Shown piece by piece: positions 12,930 to 20,853 of a stretch of DNA of 24,444 nucleotides. Positions within the stretch are counted from its first letter, which is position 1, and each line of letters opens with the position of its first letter. The notes beneath the pieces are model-generated. The model searched no databases. It was given only the letters and a program-made list of their open reading frames with translations, and was not told the DNA's origin. This DNA comes from Thermoplasmata archaeon (lineage in GTDB: Archaea > Thermoplasmatota > Thermoplasmata > JAGHBH01). The stretch spans positions 1-24,444 of the forward strand of contig DAOVJP010000002.1 in NCBI GenBank assembly GCA_030673205.1, read 5' to 3'. The translations under genes and the position numbers were made by a program.

Positions 12930-15053
12930 ATGGACTTACAGGTGAAAGAGGAGATTGTCTCACATATTGAACGACATCGTTTCATGGTCGCCTATGTGGA
13001 ACATATGAAGTCATATGTTTGGAGAAGGAACGCTCCCTGGCATACGCTTTTGAGCAGTGGGAAGATGGGTGCCCAAGCCCTTTGGCCGCCTCTTGGTGTT
13101 CATTTGTCTATAGCGGAGTATCACTTGAAGACGACGCAGAAGCAGATAGACCGATGCACCGAGGAAGCGGTCAATGGCAACATCGTCAAGGCGAAGCTCT
13201 ACCATGAGTGCATAGTGTACCTGCTAGACTCCGTGGCTAGTACCATAGGGCACATAGAATCCGCCCTCATGATGCGATCGGAAAGCCAGACCATGCCTCC
13301 GATAAGTTATTCCTCCTCTTCCCTCGTGCCTTTCTCTGGATGTATGAAGGTTCACATGGCAGCGGACCACATCATAAAAGAATTCTGCAAGATTCTAGAT
13401 ATCGATAGGATACATGTTCATCCTCCCTCCGTGGTTTTCGGTCCCCACAAGAATTTCAGGATTGACACACAGACTAGGGTCCTGAGGATTCCGATCAACC
13501 ACCTCTTTAGAATTAGGTTCCTCGGCAGTCATCTCAGCCACGAAGCTGGGCACTTGCGGTTTGCACAGGATCTGAGGGGCATTCAATTTGCATATTCTAT
13601 TTCGAGAAAGATGAAGGAGGGCTTCAAGGAGGAGTTGACTGAAGGAGACCTTTACGGAGGAGAGGCTTACTGGAATGAATCGGACGAGGAGACATTAGAT
13701 ATATTCCAGAAGCAGTTAAAGGAGGAATACAGGTTCATGATACCGGGAATGGCTACCTTGCTCCCCTCAAAGAGTAAGCTCTCTTTCGACGACAACGTTG
13801 TGGTCGATATAAGGGATGCCATCATGGACTATTGCTTGCTCATAGCAGAACCAGACGAGCTAAGAGATCCACCGAAGAAGTTATGGGACGAGGTTCCCAA
13901 AGATTATCTGAAGGAAAAAGAAAAGGACAGACTAGAAGTGGTGTTCGACAGCATTTCTGGAGAGGATTTAATGATTAGGGGGGATGGTCTTTGTATCCGA
14001 GGATTAGATGCACACCAAGCAATCGGATATTTCATATCTGAGTTGCTCCCTGGACTAGACCTCCCACAGTTCCAGAATACTCTAGTGTTTTCCAGGTCCA
14101 AGATACTTATTACCGAGGCTCTTGAGCGCATAGGGAACTACTTTTGGTCAGTGGAGGCTTCAAAGATGGCGAGGTGGGTGAACGAGGCGTTTGCAAACGC
14201 CTATTCTCTTTCATTAATAAAAGAGGCTTCTTGGTCGACCCTTAACATCACCGAGAACGATTCCCTACGGCAGAATACCACAGTCCTTCTACCAGATTTG
14301 GGGAAATATGAGAAGGTTCGACTAGCTATGGAGATCTCTATTGCCGAGTTCAAGTTGGCGACGGTGAAGGGTCTTAAGAAGAAGCGAAGGGTGAAACGGC
14401 CCCTCTCCCTCATGAATCACTCACTTACGGCCTATTCCGATATGGTAATTGATCGCCTTAAAAAAGAGGTTAAGAAACGGCATCCCGATTACACCACTCT
14501 TGATGTCGCGTGGGGAGCTCTTGGAGCAATGGCGCCAGAGGATTTAAGAGGCGTGTATCTGAACGTAATAAAGAAATGGCCAGAGAGATGGAAAATCGCT
14601 GTTGATGATTACTCCCTTAGCCAAGATGCCCCTCTTGACCAAGATATTCTTAATCTTTTTGAAGCTGAGAGACAAAGAGTGAATGATTGGTCCGAGGGAT
14701 TTTGTCATTTCCTAGAGATCCCCCCAGATGTACAAACTGCCTATCTGTACTTATTGGCACTGGAGATGATTGAGAGTACCTCGCCTAATAAGGGTCTCGT
14801 GAAGCTCAAGGATGATGGAGAGATGGAGGATCAGATTCGGGAATTGTCTAAAGCTATCATGTTGGAAGACATTGAGACATTGGAGACCAAGGACACCACG
14901 CTTCTTTTGAGAGCCTTTTGGGACCATCATCTCCAGCTGATTTCTAGCATCACAGATGAGAGGAATATTGGAGAGGAGTACAAGAAGATGAAGATGTCCA
15001 CGGACATCATCGTGTGGGCATTGTCCAAGAAGGAGAGGGAGGAGTGCCTATGA
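12930..15053 (+). CDS. Predicted zinc metalloprotease with HEAGH motif, unknown family
   Basis: 707 residues, no signal peptide or clear membrane helix, so probably cytosolic. The motif S-H-E-A-G-H-L-R-F gives H204, E205 and H208 (HExxH), preceded by a strand/helix layout usual for zincins (R-I-P-I-N-H-L-F-R-I-R-F-L-G). A later R-W-V-N-E-A-F-A-N-A-Y has E419 in an N-E-x3-N setting that recalls the third zinc ligand of gluzincins (N-E-x3-D), though 211 residues away. Another candidate is the acidic helix around 290-300. The first 140 residues are helical. The C-terminal half (basic K-K-K-R-R-V-K-R near 490, then helices) is unrecognised. SD GAGGT at 12916-12920 supports the ATG. The stop overlaps the next start as ATGA. 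Confidence 0.7.
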   Translation: MDLQVKEEIVSHIERHRFMVAYVEHMKSYVWRRNAPWHTLLSSGKMGAQALWPPLGVHLSIAEYHLKTTQKQIDRCTEEAVNGNIVKAKLYHECIVYLLDSVASTIGHIESALMMRSESQTMPPISYSSSSLVPFSGCMKVHMAADHIIKEFCKILDIDRIHVHPPSVVFGPHKNFRIDTQTRVLRIPINHLFRIRFLGSHLSHEAGHLRFAQDLRGIQFAYSISRKMKEGFKEELTEGDLYGGEAYWNESDEETLDIFQKQLKEEYRFMIPGMATLLPSKSKLSFDDNVVVDIRDAIMDYCLLIAEPDELRDPPKKLWDEVPKDYLKEKEKDRLEVVFDSISGEDLMIRGDGLCIRGLDAHQAIGYFISELLPGLDLPQFQNTLVFSRSKILITEALERIGNYFWSVEASKMARWVNEAFANAYSLSLIKEASWSTLNITENDSLRQNTTVLLPDLGKYEKVRLAMEISIAEFKLATVKGLKKKRRVKRPLSLMNHSLTAYSDMVIDRLKKEVKKRHPDYTTLDVAWGALGAMAPEDLRGVYLNVIKKWPERWKIAVDDYSLSQDAPLDQDILNLFEAERQRVNDWSEGFCHFLEIPPDVQTAYLYLLALEMIESTSPNKGLVKLKDDGEMEDQIRELSKAIMLEDIETLETKDTTLLLRAFWDHHLQLISSITDERNIGEEYKKMKMSTDIIVWALSKKEREECL

Positions 15054-15814
15054 GGGAGCGGTACGTGATAGCATTCATCAAATGCAAGTTTTACCCCTCG
15101 AAAAAGCAACTAAGGGATGTCTTTTCCCCAGACGAAGGAACAGCCTTCGCTGTACTAGGATGGACCGACGTAATCGCCTTTCTAAGAACGAAGGACTTCG
15201 CCTCCTCCCTATCGGTAGTTGCGGCTCTAGCTGAGAACCCGATTATGCAAGAGCTTCGTCCTGTAGAGGTTAGAATAGCCTATGCGATGGTGATAGAGGG
15301 CTCCCTGCTCAAGATAAGTAGTGTAGACCCCGCAGTGCTTGTATTCGGGGACTTCTTTGAGAAAGGGGTGGAAGATACGACGGTTGAGGAGATAAGTTGC
15401 GATGAGTTCCGATGTTATTGCAAGATGCACACAATGGGGTGGGAGGACATGATACTTTTCATCAACCCACAGATTTCTCTTACCAGGATGTTTTCCAAGC
15501 TGGAGACGTTGTTTGGAGAGAAGAGGATAGAGACATGTTCCATAGTCTTAGGGCGCATGGGTGAAGATGACACACTGGTTAATGCGAGGGTCCTTGTAAA
15601 GATAGGGAACCTCTCAGATTGGAAAACCTACTGGACTAGTCTTAAGAAGAGGAGCGACATAGATGTGGAGGACCATGGGATATACGGGGGCCATGATAGG
15701 GAGTTGGTTTTCAAGCAGGTCAGTCTCAAAATTCTCATGGAAGTGCTCAGGGATACAAGAAAACACGCACTGGACACCCACACCTATATAGTTGGCGACA
15801 CGCCCCCACCGTGA
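15050..15814 (+). CDS. Protein with three RAM/ACT-like modules, coupled to the metalloprotease
   Basis: 254 residues from the ATG at 15050, which overlaps the protease stop (ATGA, 15050-15053) and follows a GGAGAGGGAGGAG SD; an upstream GTG in frame is less likely. Three segments share a G-(W/G)-x-D core followed by a hydrophobic strand and a helix: V-L-G-W-T-D-V-I-A-F-L (residues 35-45), T-M-G-W-E-D-M-I-L-F-I (128-138) and I-Y-G-G-H-D-R-E-L-V-F (211-221). The last one, followed by L-K-I-L-M-E-V-L-R-D-T-R and T-H-T-Y-I-V, resembles the ligand-binding RAM domain of Lrp/AsnC regulators. There is no DNA-binding domain. Inferred role: sensor or adaptor for the metalloprotease. Confidence 0.6.
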   Translation: MRERYVIAFIKCKFYPSKKQLRDVFSPDEGTAFAVLGWTDVIAFLRTKDFASSLSVVAALAENPIMQELRPVEVRIAYAMVIEGSLLKISSVDPAVLVFGDFFEKGVEDTTVEEISCDEFRCYCKMHTMGWEDMILFINPQISLTRMFSKLETLFGEKRIETCSIVLGRMGEDDTLVNARVLVKIGNLSDWKTYWTSLKKRSDIDVEDHGIYGGHDRELVFKQVSLKILMEVLRDTRKHALDTHTYIVGDTPPP

Positions 15815-15827
15815 GAGGCCAGCTGGA

Positions 15828-16370
15828 TTATTCTATCACCGTAACTAGATCCTCAGTTGGGAAGAAACGTTGCTCCCTTTCGTGTCTAGTTTTGGTGACC
15901 CATCCCTCTCTTTTAGACATGTTCAGGATATGCGATATGTTCGCCCGTCCCTTGCCGAGTTTCTCGTCTAGCTCTCCCGCCGTCATAGGCCCCCTATCGT
16001 TGGTTTCATTGTACAATTCCCGAAGCACCTCTTTGTACATCTGCGGGAGGCCTTCAAACTGGGAGCGCAAAGGCTCATCAGGCTCGTATCCGAGATTCTG
16101 CTCGTCCATTAGCTGCTGAGATGGGTCTATCGTAGGCAAGGACCCTGCCTGGACATGGTTGAATTCACCGACTTGATCTATCCCCGCAGTCGCTCTCCCC
16201 ATGTGTAAAGTCTCTTCGACTCTCAGAAGACGCTGGTTCGTGTCTGTGACTTCCTTTGCCATCGTATTGATTAAGGAAAACATCTTGTCCATCTTGTTTC
16301 CGTCTTCTAGTGCTCGTGAGTCATCGTCAGTTGCATTCGCTGTTTCCTCTAAGTGTGAATCTTGTTCCAT
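15828..16370 (-). CDS. Coiled-coil winged-helix transcriptional regulator
   Basis: 180 residues. An acidic N terminus (1-25) leads into a coiled coil (about 27-57, M-D-K-M-F-S-L-I-N-T-M-A-K-E-V) and a linker. The C-terminal winged helix spans about 108-176: helix M-Y-K-E-V-L-R-E-L-Y, turn G-P-M-T-A-G-E-L-D-E-K-L, recognition helix G-R-A-N-I-S-H-I-L-N-M-S-K-R, and a wing around T-R-H-E-R-E-Q-R-F-F. This is a MarR/ArsR-like DNA-binding layout with likely dimerisation through the coil. It converges on the RAM-like gene with 13 bases between stop codons. A GAAGGGA SD precedes the ATG. It probably regulates itself and the protease operon through TGTTTAAACA sites (inference). Confidence 0.75.
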   Translation of the reverse strand: MEQDSHLEETANATDDDSRALEDGNKMDKMFSLINTMAKEVTDTNQRLLRVEETLHMGRATAGIDQVGEFNHVQAGSLPTIDPSQQLMDEQNLGYEPDEPLRSQFEGLPQMYKEVLRELYNETNDRGPMTAGELDEKLGKGRANISHILNMSKREGWVTKTRHEREQRFFPTEDLVTVIE

Positions 16371-16417
16371 AGATTATCCCTTCATATGCTGCTGGCAACC
16401 CATCTTGAAAGCGCTCT

Positions 16418-16427
16418 TGTTTAAACA
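16418..16427. promoter_or_regulatory. TGTTTAAACA palindrome upstream of the winged-helix regulator
   Basis: A perfect 10-bp palindrome, identical to 12864-12873, 48 bases upstream of the regulator's ATG. It lies just downstream of the predicted TATA box, the position expected for a repressor site. Its own TTTAAA could alternatively serve as a TATA element. Confidence 0.5.
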
Positions 16428-16455
16428 CATGCCATTTTGTCATAACCCATCTCAG

Positions 16456-16468
16456 TACTTATATATTT
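16456..16468 (-). promoter_or_regulatory. Putative promoter of the winged-helix regulator
   Basis: On the minus strand AGAAATATATAAG reads as a BRE-like purine block followed by a TATA box. It would start transcription near 16435, some 65 bases before the ATG at 16370, placing the TGTTTAAACA palindrome at the start of the transcript. Confidence 0.45.
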
Positions 16469-16521
16469 CTATTATAGCACATTGGCAGCCATCCAGTTAT
16501 ACTGCACCTGTCTCTTTATCT

Positions 16522-16686
16522 CTAGCCGTAACAGCAATGCCAACACCGCTTCAGCTTCTCAAGTGCTCTCTCCAGCCTCATCTTCCTAGTGTCGTAGAAC
16601 TCCTTCTGCACTTCTATGGTGCAGGACATAACATGCCAGTATAAGATGTTCTTGACTATGTGTGGAAGACTAGACAAGTATTCCAT
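16522..16686 (-). pseudogene. Possible gene remnant (54-codon minus-strand frame)
   Basis: The frame begins M-E-Y-L-S-S-L-P-H-I-V-K and ends with a helical, basic segment (R-K-M-R-L-E-R-A-L-E-K-L-K-R) and C-W-H-C-C-Y-G. The composition is strongly protein-like. Just upstream on the same strand, protein-like pieces continue in two other frames (for example W-L-L-D-S-K-V-W-A-Q-R-D near 16690-16750 and S-V-W-I-R-N-Y-E-A-W-N near 16750-16790), as in a frameshifted, decayed gene. There is no SD and no family that I recognise. Confidence 0.3.
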
Positions 16687-17015
16687 TACATAATGATCTA
16701 CTCACACCCTCGGGCGCTTCGATATCCCGTTGTGCCCAGACCTTGGAGTCAAGCAACCATTCCACGCCTCATAGTTCCTTATCCAGACACTATCCCCCAG
16801 AAACCCGCTCCAGCCCCCGAACCGTACGCTGGGAGTGGTGGCGGAACAGCTGATGCGCCCTAGACCTTCGCTTATCTCCCCTCACCAAAGAGCGCAGCAC
16901 TCGCTCTCCATTGAGGAGGTAGAGGAATGTGAGAGCCGTATGACCCTCCTCCGTCTGACGCTCTTTCCCACTTCTAAACCACCCTATCTTACCTCTCTTT
17001 TCCTCTCTCTTGACC

Positions 17016-17030
17016 ATAAGATATATATAC
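17016..17030 (+). promoter_or_regulatory. Putative promoter of the smc-scpA-scpB operon
   Basis: ATAAGATATATATAC contains a strong TATA box (17021-17029). Transcription would start near 17050, leaving a leader of about 105 bases ahead of smc, unusually long for the window, that contains a small ORF. Confidence 0.6.
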
Positions 17031-17090
17031 TCTCTTCTCTATACTGTTAGTATCTGACGTTTTGTCGGACAAAAAGGATGGGATGCCTAT

Positions 17091-17144
17091 ATGATAGCTT
17101 GGATGCGCAACTGGTTCGGCAACAGTCTTGCCAAGGGGTTCTAG
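17091..17144 (+). CDS. Possible 17-codon leader peptide ahead of smc
   Basis: The frame M-I-A-W-M-R-N-W-F-G-N-S-L-A-K-G-F ends in a TAG that overlaps the smc SD (TAGGAGGT, 17142-17149). A weak SD (AGGATG, 17075-17080) precedes its ATG. It is in the smc frame and, with two Trp and two basic residues, would form a short amphipathic helix. It could be a leader that couples translation to smc, or chance. Confidence 0.3.
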   Translation: MIAWMRNWFGNSLAKGF

Positions 17145-17156
17145 GAGGTCAAAAAC

Positions 17157-20100
17157 ATGTTCTTGAAAGAGATCCAGATGGAGAATTTCAAGTCCTTTGG
17201 CCGAAAAGTGAAGATACCGTTCACCACGGGGTTCACGGGGGTAACCGGACCCAACGGTAGCGGCAAATCGAACATATCGGATGCCATATTGTTCGTGCTG
17301 GGTCCGAAGAGCTCGAAGGTCATACGCGCCGGCAAACTAAGCGATCTCATATTCAACGGCGGGAAGACTGGCCGCCCCGCACTACAGTGCAAGGTCAGCT
17401 TGGTGTTCGACAACAAGGACCGCGTCATACAGGTGAACAATGACGAGGTGGTTCTGAGCCGTATCGTCAGACGGACTTCCACTTCTTCCACCACCGATGC
17501 CAACTCATATTTCTATATCAACAACGCGAAATCCTCATTGAAGGAGTTCGACCGCCTCCTCTCCCATGCCAGGATATCCGCGGATGGGTACAACTCCGTA
17601 CAGCAGGGGGATGTCAATCACATAGCGAATATGGGGCCGGTGGAGCGCCGCCGCATCCTCGACACCATCGCAGGGGTAACGAGATTCGACGAGGAGATAT
17701 CCCGCGCCGAGAAGAAGAAGGTCAAGGCCCTCCAGGACATGGAGAGGATAGGCCTTTTGCTGGATGAGATAAGGACCAGGGTGTCCAGCCTGGATGGGGA
17801 GAGGGAAGAGGCCTCCCAGTACCTGGAATTGCAAGAGAGCCTCAAGAACGGCGAGGCGCTCATAGCACACAAGAAGCTCGGAGGAGTTACGAGCGAGGCC
17901 AACGCGCTCCGCGAGCAGCTCTCCAAATATAGGGAACAGGAAGGCGAACTGGCCGAGGAAAAGAAGCGTTTGGAGGCGGCAGCCGCAGAGGTCCAGGTTA
18001 CCATAGACAAGCTCAAAGAAGAGATGGAGCAGAAGGGTGGCGAGGGGATCGAAGAGCTCAGGGAGAAGATGGACACCCTCCGTCTACAGAGAGCCCGCGC
18101 CTCCGACTCCGTCGAAGATGCAGAGGATTCCATGCGCCGCCTGCGAGGCGAGAAGAAGCGCATAGCATCGGAACGGAAGAAGGTCGACAAAGAGATATTG
18201 GGTCTGGAAGAAAAGGTGAAGATACTAGAGGTCGAGGCCACCGAGGTCGAAGCAAAACTATCGACCATCAGAAAAGAAATGGGGGACCTAGAGGGCGAAG
18301 CGGCCGCCACCGACGGAAGGGTGGAAGGCCTGCGGAAGGAGGAAGGAGTACTATTAGAAGCGCTCCAGAAGAACCTCGACGACGCAAAGGGGGCGGACGT
18401 GGAGACCGAGAAGCTCAGAATAGAGATGGAGGCCAAACGCAGAGAGAAGGCCGAGTTGGAGGAGCGGAAGAGGGACATGGAGGCGGAGGAAAAGGACGCC
18501 GAATGGGAGATGAAGGAACACAAGAAAGATGGGAAGAAATTACATTCGGTCAAAAAGCTCCAGGAAATACTCTACGCGAAGAAAGCGGAGGAAAGAAGAT
18601 TCACGGAAGAGAGCTCGGACCTGGAGAACCGTGTCAAACGCCTGGAAAGGGAGTACGAGCGTGCCAGGGCACAGGTGGAGATGGCGGAGAAGACCGCCCT
18701 GGGATATACTCAGCCTGTAATGGCCATACTAGAGGCCAGAGATAGAGGGGAGCTCAAGGGCGTGCACGGCACCGTGGCGGAACTGGTAACAACCGAAGAG
18801 GGAGTGGACGACGCGTTGTCCGTGGCCGCCGGCAACAGGATGAACGCCATCGTGGTGGATACGGACGGCGACGCCGAGAAGGCTATCAACCTATTGAGAT
18901 CGAACAAGATGGGAAGGGCGACGTTCCTTCCCCTAAGCAAGATGCTGGATTCCAGGCCCAGGGGCAAGGCCGTCATGGCCTCCAACGACCCGGAGAGCCT
19001 GGGTTTCGCCATCGACCTCCTGCGCTTCGACGAGAAGTACAGGGCGGCCATGTGGTATGTTTTCGGAGACACAGTGGTGGTCAAGACGCTCAAGGACGCC
19101 CGACGCCTCATGGGAGGCGTGCGACTGGTCACAAAACAAGGAGAGCTCATCGAGGCCAGCGGGGCCATGGTGGGCGGCAACCTGGCCAAGAGAGGAAGGA
19201 CCTTCGGCATTTCACGGGGAGAACTGGAGCGCGTGGGCGAAGAGCTCAGAAAATCCAGGGATGCGGCGGATGACACCCTGCGAACCTTGCAGAGCGTACG
19301 CACGGAACTCGTGGACATGGAAACACAGTTGAAGGATGCCAGCGGCAAGGACGAACAGATACTCATACGCCTGGAAGCACTGGCCAAGAGAAAGGACGAC
19401 GCAAGAAAGGAAAAGACCAGATTCGTCGGCCGCATCAAAGAGATCACATCCTCGTTATCGAAACTGGAAAAGACCTTAGAGGGTCTGGAACAGAAGAAAG
19501 AGCAGATGGAGAAGAAGATGGGGAACACCAAGGGGATGCTCTCCAATGTCCGTGAGACACTGGCCCAGACCACTCCCAAGGAGGTGGGCGACCGCCTCAG
19601 AAGCCTGAGGAACGGGGAGAAAGAAGAGGCGGCGGAGCTGGCAAGGATACGGAGAGCCATATCCGAGCTCACACCCTCACTGGCCGTAGCCAAAAGCACC
19701 ATGGAGAGCCTGGAGAGCGCGGTGGAGGAATGTGATGAAAAGATCAAGAGCCTGAAGGAAGGGATGGGAAAGAAGGCGAAGGATGGGGAGAAGGCCGACA
19801 TAGAATTGAAGGCACTCTCCAAGATACTATCATCCATGGGGGCGGAGATAGAGGCGCTTAGAAAGGAGAGCGAGGGGGCGTTCAAGAAGAAGATGGAGTT
19901 GGAGCGCCAGAAGGAGAAGGTAGCCATCTCCATGGAGAACAAGGAGGATTTCTACCTGGGTCTCAAGGCCAAACTATCCTCTCTAGAGGAGCAGCAGTCC
20001 GCTCTTCAGACCGAATGGGAAGAGCACAACATCCAGGTGCCGGAGAAGATCCCTTCCATGGACAGCCTCAAACGTTCGACCCAAAAGGCGCGAGTGGCCA

Positions 20101-20852
20101 TGGAGGCCATGGGCGCCGTCAACCTCAAAGCCCTTAAGGAATATGAGAAGCAGAAGGCCAGATATGACAAGCTCAATGAAGAGCTTAAACAGGTGAAGGC
20201 CGAGAAGCGCAACCTGGAGAAACTGGTGAAGGACCTGGTGGACAGGAAGACCGAGGAACTCATGCGCGTGTTCGAAGCGGTGAACGAGAACTTCAAACAG
20301 GTCTATTCCCGTCTCTCCATGGGAGGCGAGGCCGAACTATGGTTGGAGAACCCGGAGGCCCCCTTCGAAGGCGGGCTGTTGATAAATGCCCGGCCACCTG
20401 GAAAGAAGGTCCTCCGTTTGGAGGCGCTCTCCGGAGGCGAGAAGAGCCTGGTGTCCATGGGCTTCATCGTAGCCATACAGCAATACGACCCATCACCATT
20501 CTATTTGCTGGACGAGGTGGACCAGAACCTCGATGCCATAAACGCGGAGAACCTGGCACGACTGGTAAGAGAGGATTCCAGGAGCGCCCAGTTCATAATG
20601 ATCAGTCTGAGGAAAGTGACGTTGAAGGAAGCGGACACCCTATATGGCGTGATGATACAGAAGAATGGATTGTCAGAGATCATCGGCACCGTGGACCTGC
20701 AGAGCATGAAAGAACCCAGGATTGGGCCGGAGTCGAGGATGGAAATGGGGCCCGAAATTGGACCGGAGGCGAAGCTAGAGGTTGGGCTGGAGATGGAACC
20801 GGAACTGAGTATAGGGGCAGAGATGGAGTCGGAGATGGAACCGGAGGCCTAA
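17157..20852 (+). CDS. smc: Chromosome segregation protein SMC
   Basis: 1231 residues. Walker A is G-P-N-G-S-G-K-S-N at 31-39. Two long coiled-coil arms flank a hinge at about 515-680 (ending in G-E-L-I-E-A-S-G-A-M-V-G-G). The ABC signature L-S-G-G-E is at 1091-1095 and Walker B F-Y-L-L-D-E-V-D at 1115-1122, followed by Q-N-L-D. SMC dimers with kleisin ScpA and ScpB form the condensin-like complex that compacts and segregates the chromosome. The SD TAGGAGGT gives 8-base spacing to the ATG. After the normal end (about residue 1180) there is an extra tail of some 50 residues built from G-P-E, M-E-P-E and M-E-S-E repeats. Confidence 0.97.
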   Translation: MFLKEIQMENFKSFGRKVKIPFTTGFTGVTGPNGSGKSNISDAILFVLGPKSSKVIRAGKLSDLIFNGGKTGRPALQCKVSLVFDNKDRVIQVNNDEVVLSRIVRRTSTSSTTDANSYFYINNAKSSLKEFDRLLSHARISADGYNSVQQGDVNHIANMGPVERRRILDTIAGVTRFDEEISRAEKKKVKALQDMERIGLLLDEIRTRVSSLDGEREEASQYLELQESLKNGEALIAHKKLGGVTSEANALREQLSKYREQEGELAEEKKRLEAAAAEVQVTIDKLKEEMEQKGGEGIEELREKMDTLRLQRARASDSVEDAEDSMRRLRGEKKRIASERKKVDKEILGLEEKVKILEVEATEVEAKLSTIRKEMGDLEGEAAATDGRVEGLRKEEGVLLEALQKNLDDAKGADVETEKLRIEMEAKRREKAELEERKRDMEAEEKDAEWEMKEHKKDGKKLHSVKKLQEILYAKKAEERRFTEESSDLENRVKRLEREYERARAQVEMAEKTALGYTQPVMAILEARDRGELKGVHGTVAELVTTEEGVDDALSVAAGNRMNAIVVDTDGDAEKAINLLRSNKMGRATFLPLSKMLDSRPRGKAVMASNDPESLGFAIDLLRFDEKYRAAMWYVFGDTVVVKTLKDARRLMGGVRLVTKQGELIEASGAMVGGNLAKRGRTFGISRGELERVGEELRKSRDAADDTLRTLQSVRTELVDMETQLKDASGKDEQILIRLEALAKRKDDARKEKTRFVGRIKEITSSLSKLEKTLEGLEQKKEQMEKKMGNTKGMLSNVRETLAQTTPKEVGDRLRSLRNGEKEEAAELARIRRAISELTPSLAVAKSTMESLESAVEECDEKIKSLKEGMGKKAKDGEKADIELKALSKILSSMGAEIEALRKESEGAFKKKMELERQKEKVAISMENKEDFYLGLKAKLSSLEEQQSALQTEWEEHNIQVPEKIPSMDSLKRSTQKARVAMEAMGAVNLKALKEYEKQKARYDKLNEELKQVKAEKRNLEKLVKDLVDRKTEELMRVFEAVNENFKQVYSRLSMGGEAELWLENPEAPFEGGLLINARPPGKKVLRLEALSGGEKSLVSMGFIVAIQQYDPSPFYLLDEVDQNLDAINAENLARLVREDSRSAQFIMISLRKVTLKEADTLYGVMIQKNGLSEIIGTVDLQSMKEPRIGPESRMEMGPEIGPEAKLEVGLEMEPELSIGAEMESEMEPEA
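20716..20852 (+). repeat. Low-complexity repeat encoding the SMC C-terminal tail
   Basis: Imperfect repeats of ATTGG(G/A)CCGGAG and GAGATGGAACCGGA(A/G) encode Ile-Gly-Pro-Glu and Glu-Met-Glu-Pro-Glu units up to the stop codon. The unit lengths are irregular, as expected from replication slippage. Confidence 0.6.
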
Positions 20853-20853
20853 C

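Larger units (their letters stand above)
16371..17156. other. 786-base intergenic region between the regulator and smc
   Basis: It holds, left to right: the regulator promoter and palindrome, the protein-like debris at 16522-16830, a pyrimidine-rich stretch on the plus strand (16930-17010), the smc promoter and a tiny leader ORF. A minus-strand open frame of 75 codons at 16790-17017 has an unusual basic composition and I regard it as unproven. I see no tRNA, CRISPR repeats or inverted terminal repeats. Confidence 0.5.

Noticed and set aside
16815..16945. GAACCGTACG (near 16821) and GAGCCGTATG (near 16931), strings that recall the ends of group II intron domain V.
   Set aside because: They are direct, not inverted, copies; no domain V hairpin can be formed, there is no intron-encoded reverse transcriptase, and no splice-site context.
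16790..17017. A 75-codon minus-strand ORF with a basic composition.
   Set aside because: No SD, no recognisable domain, and it runs into the smc promoter; kept only as part of the intergenic description.
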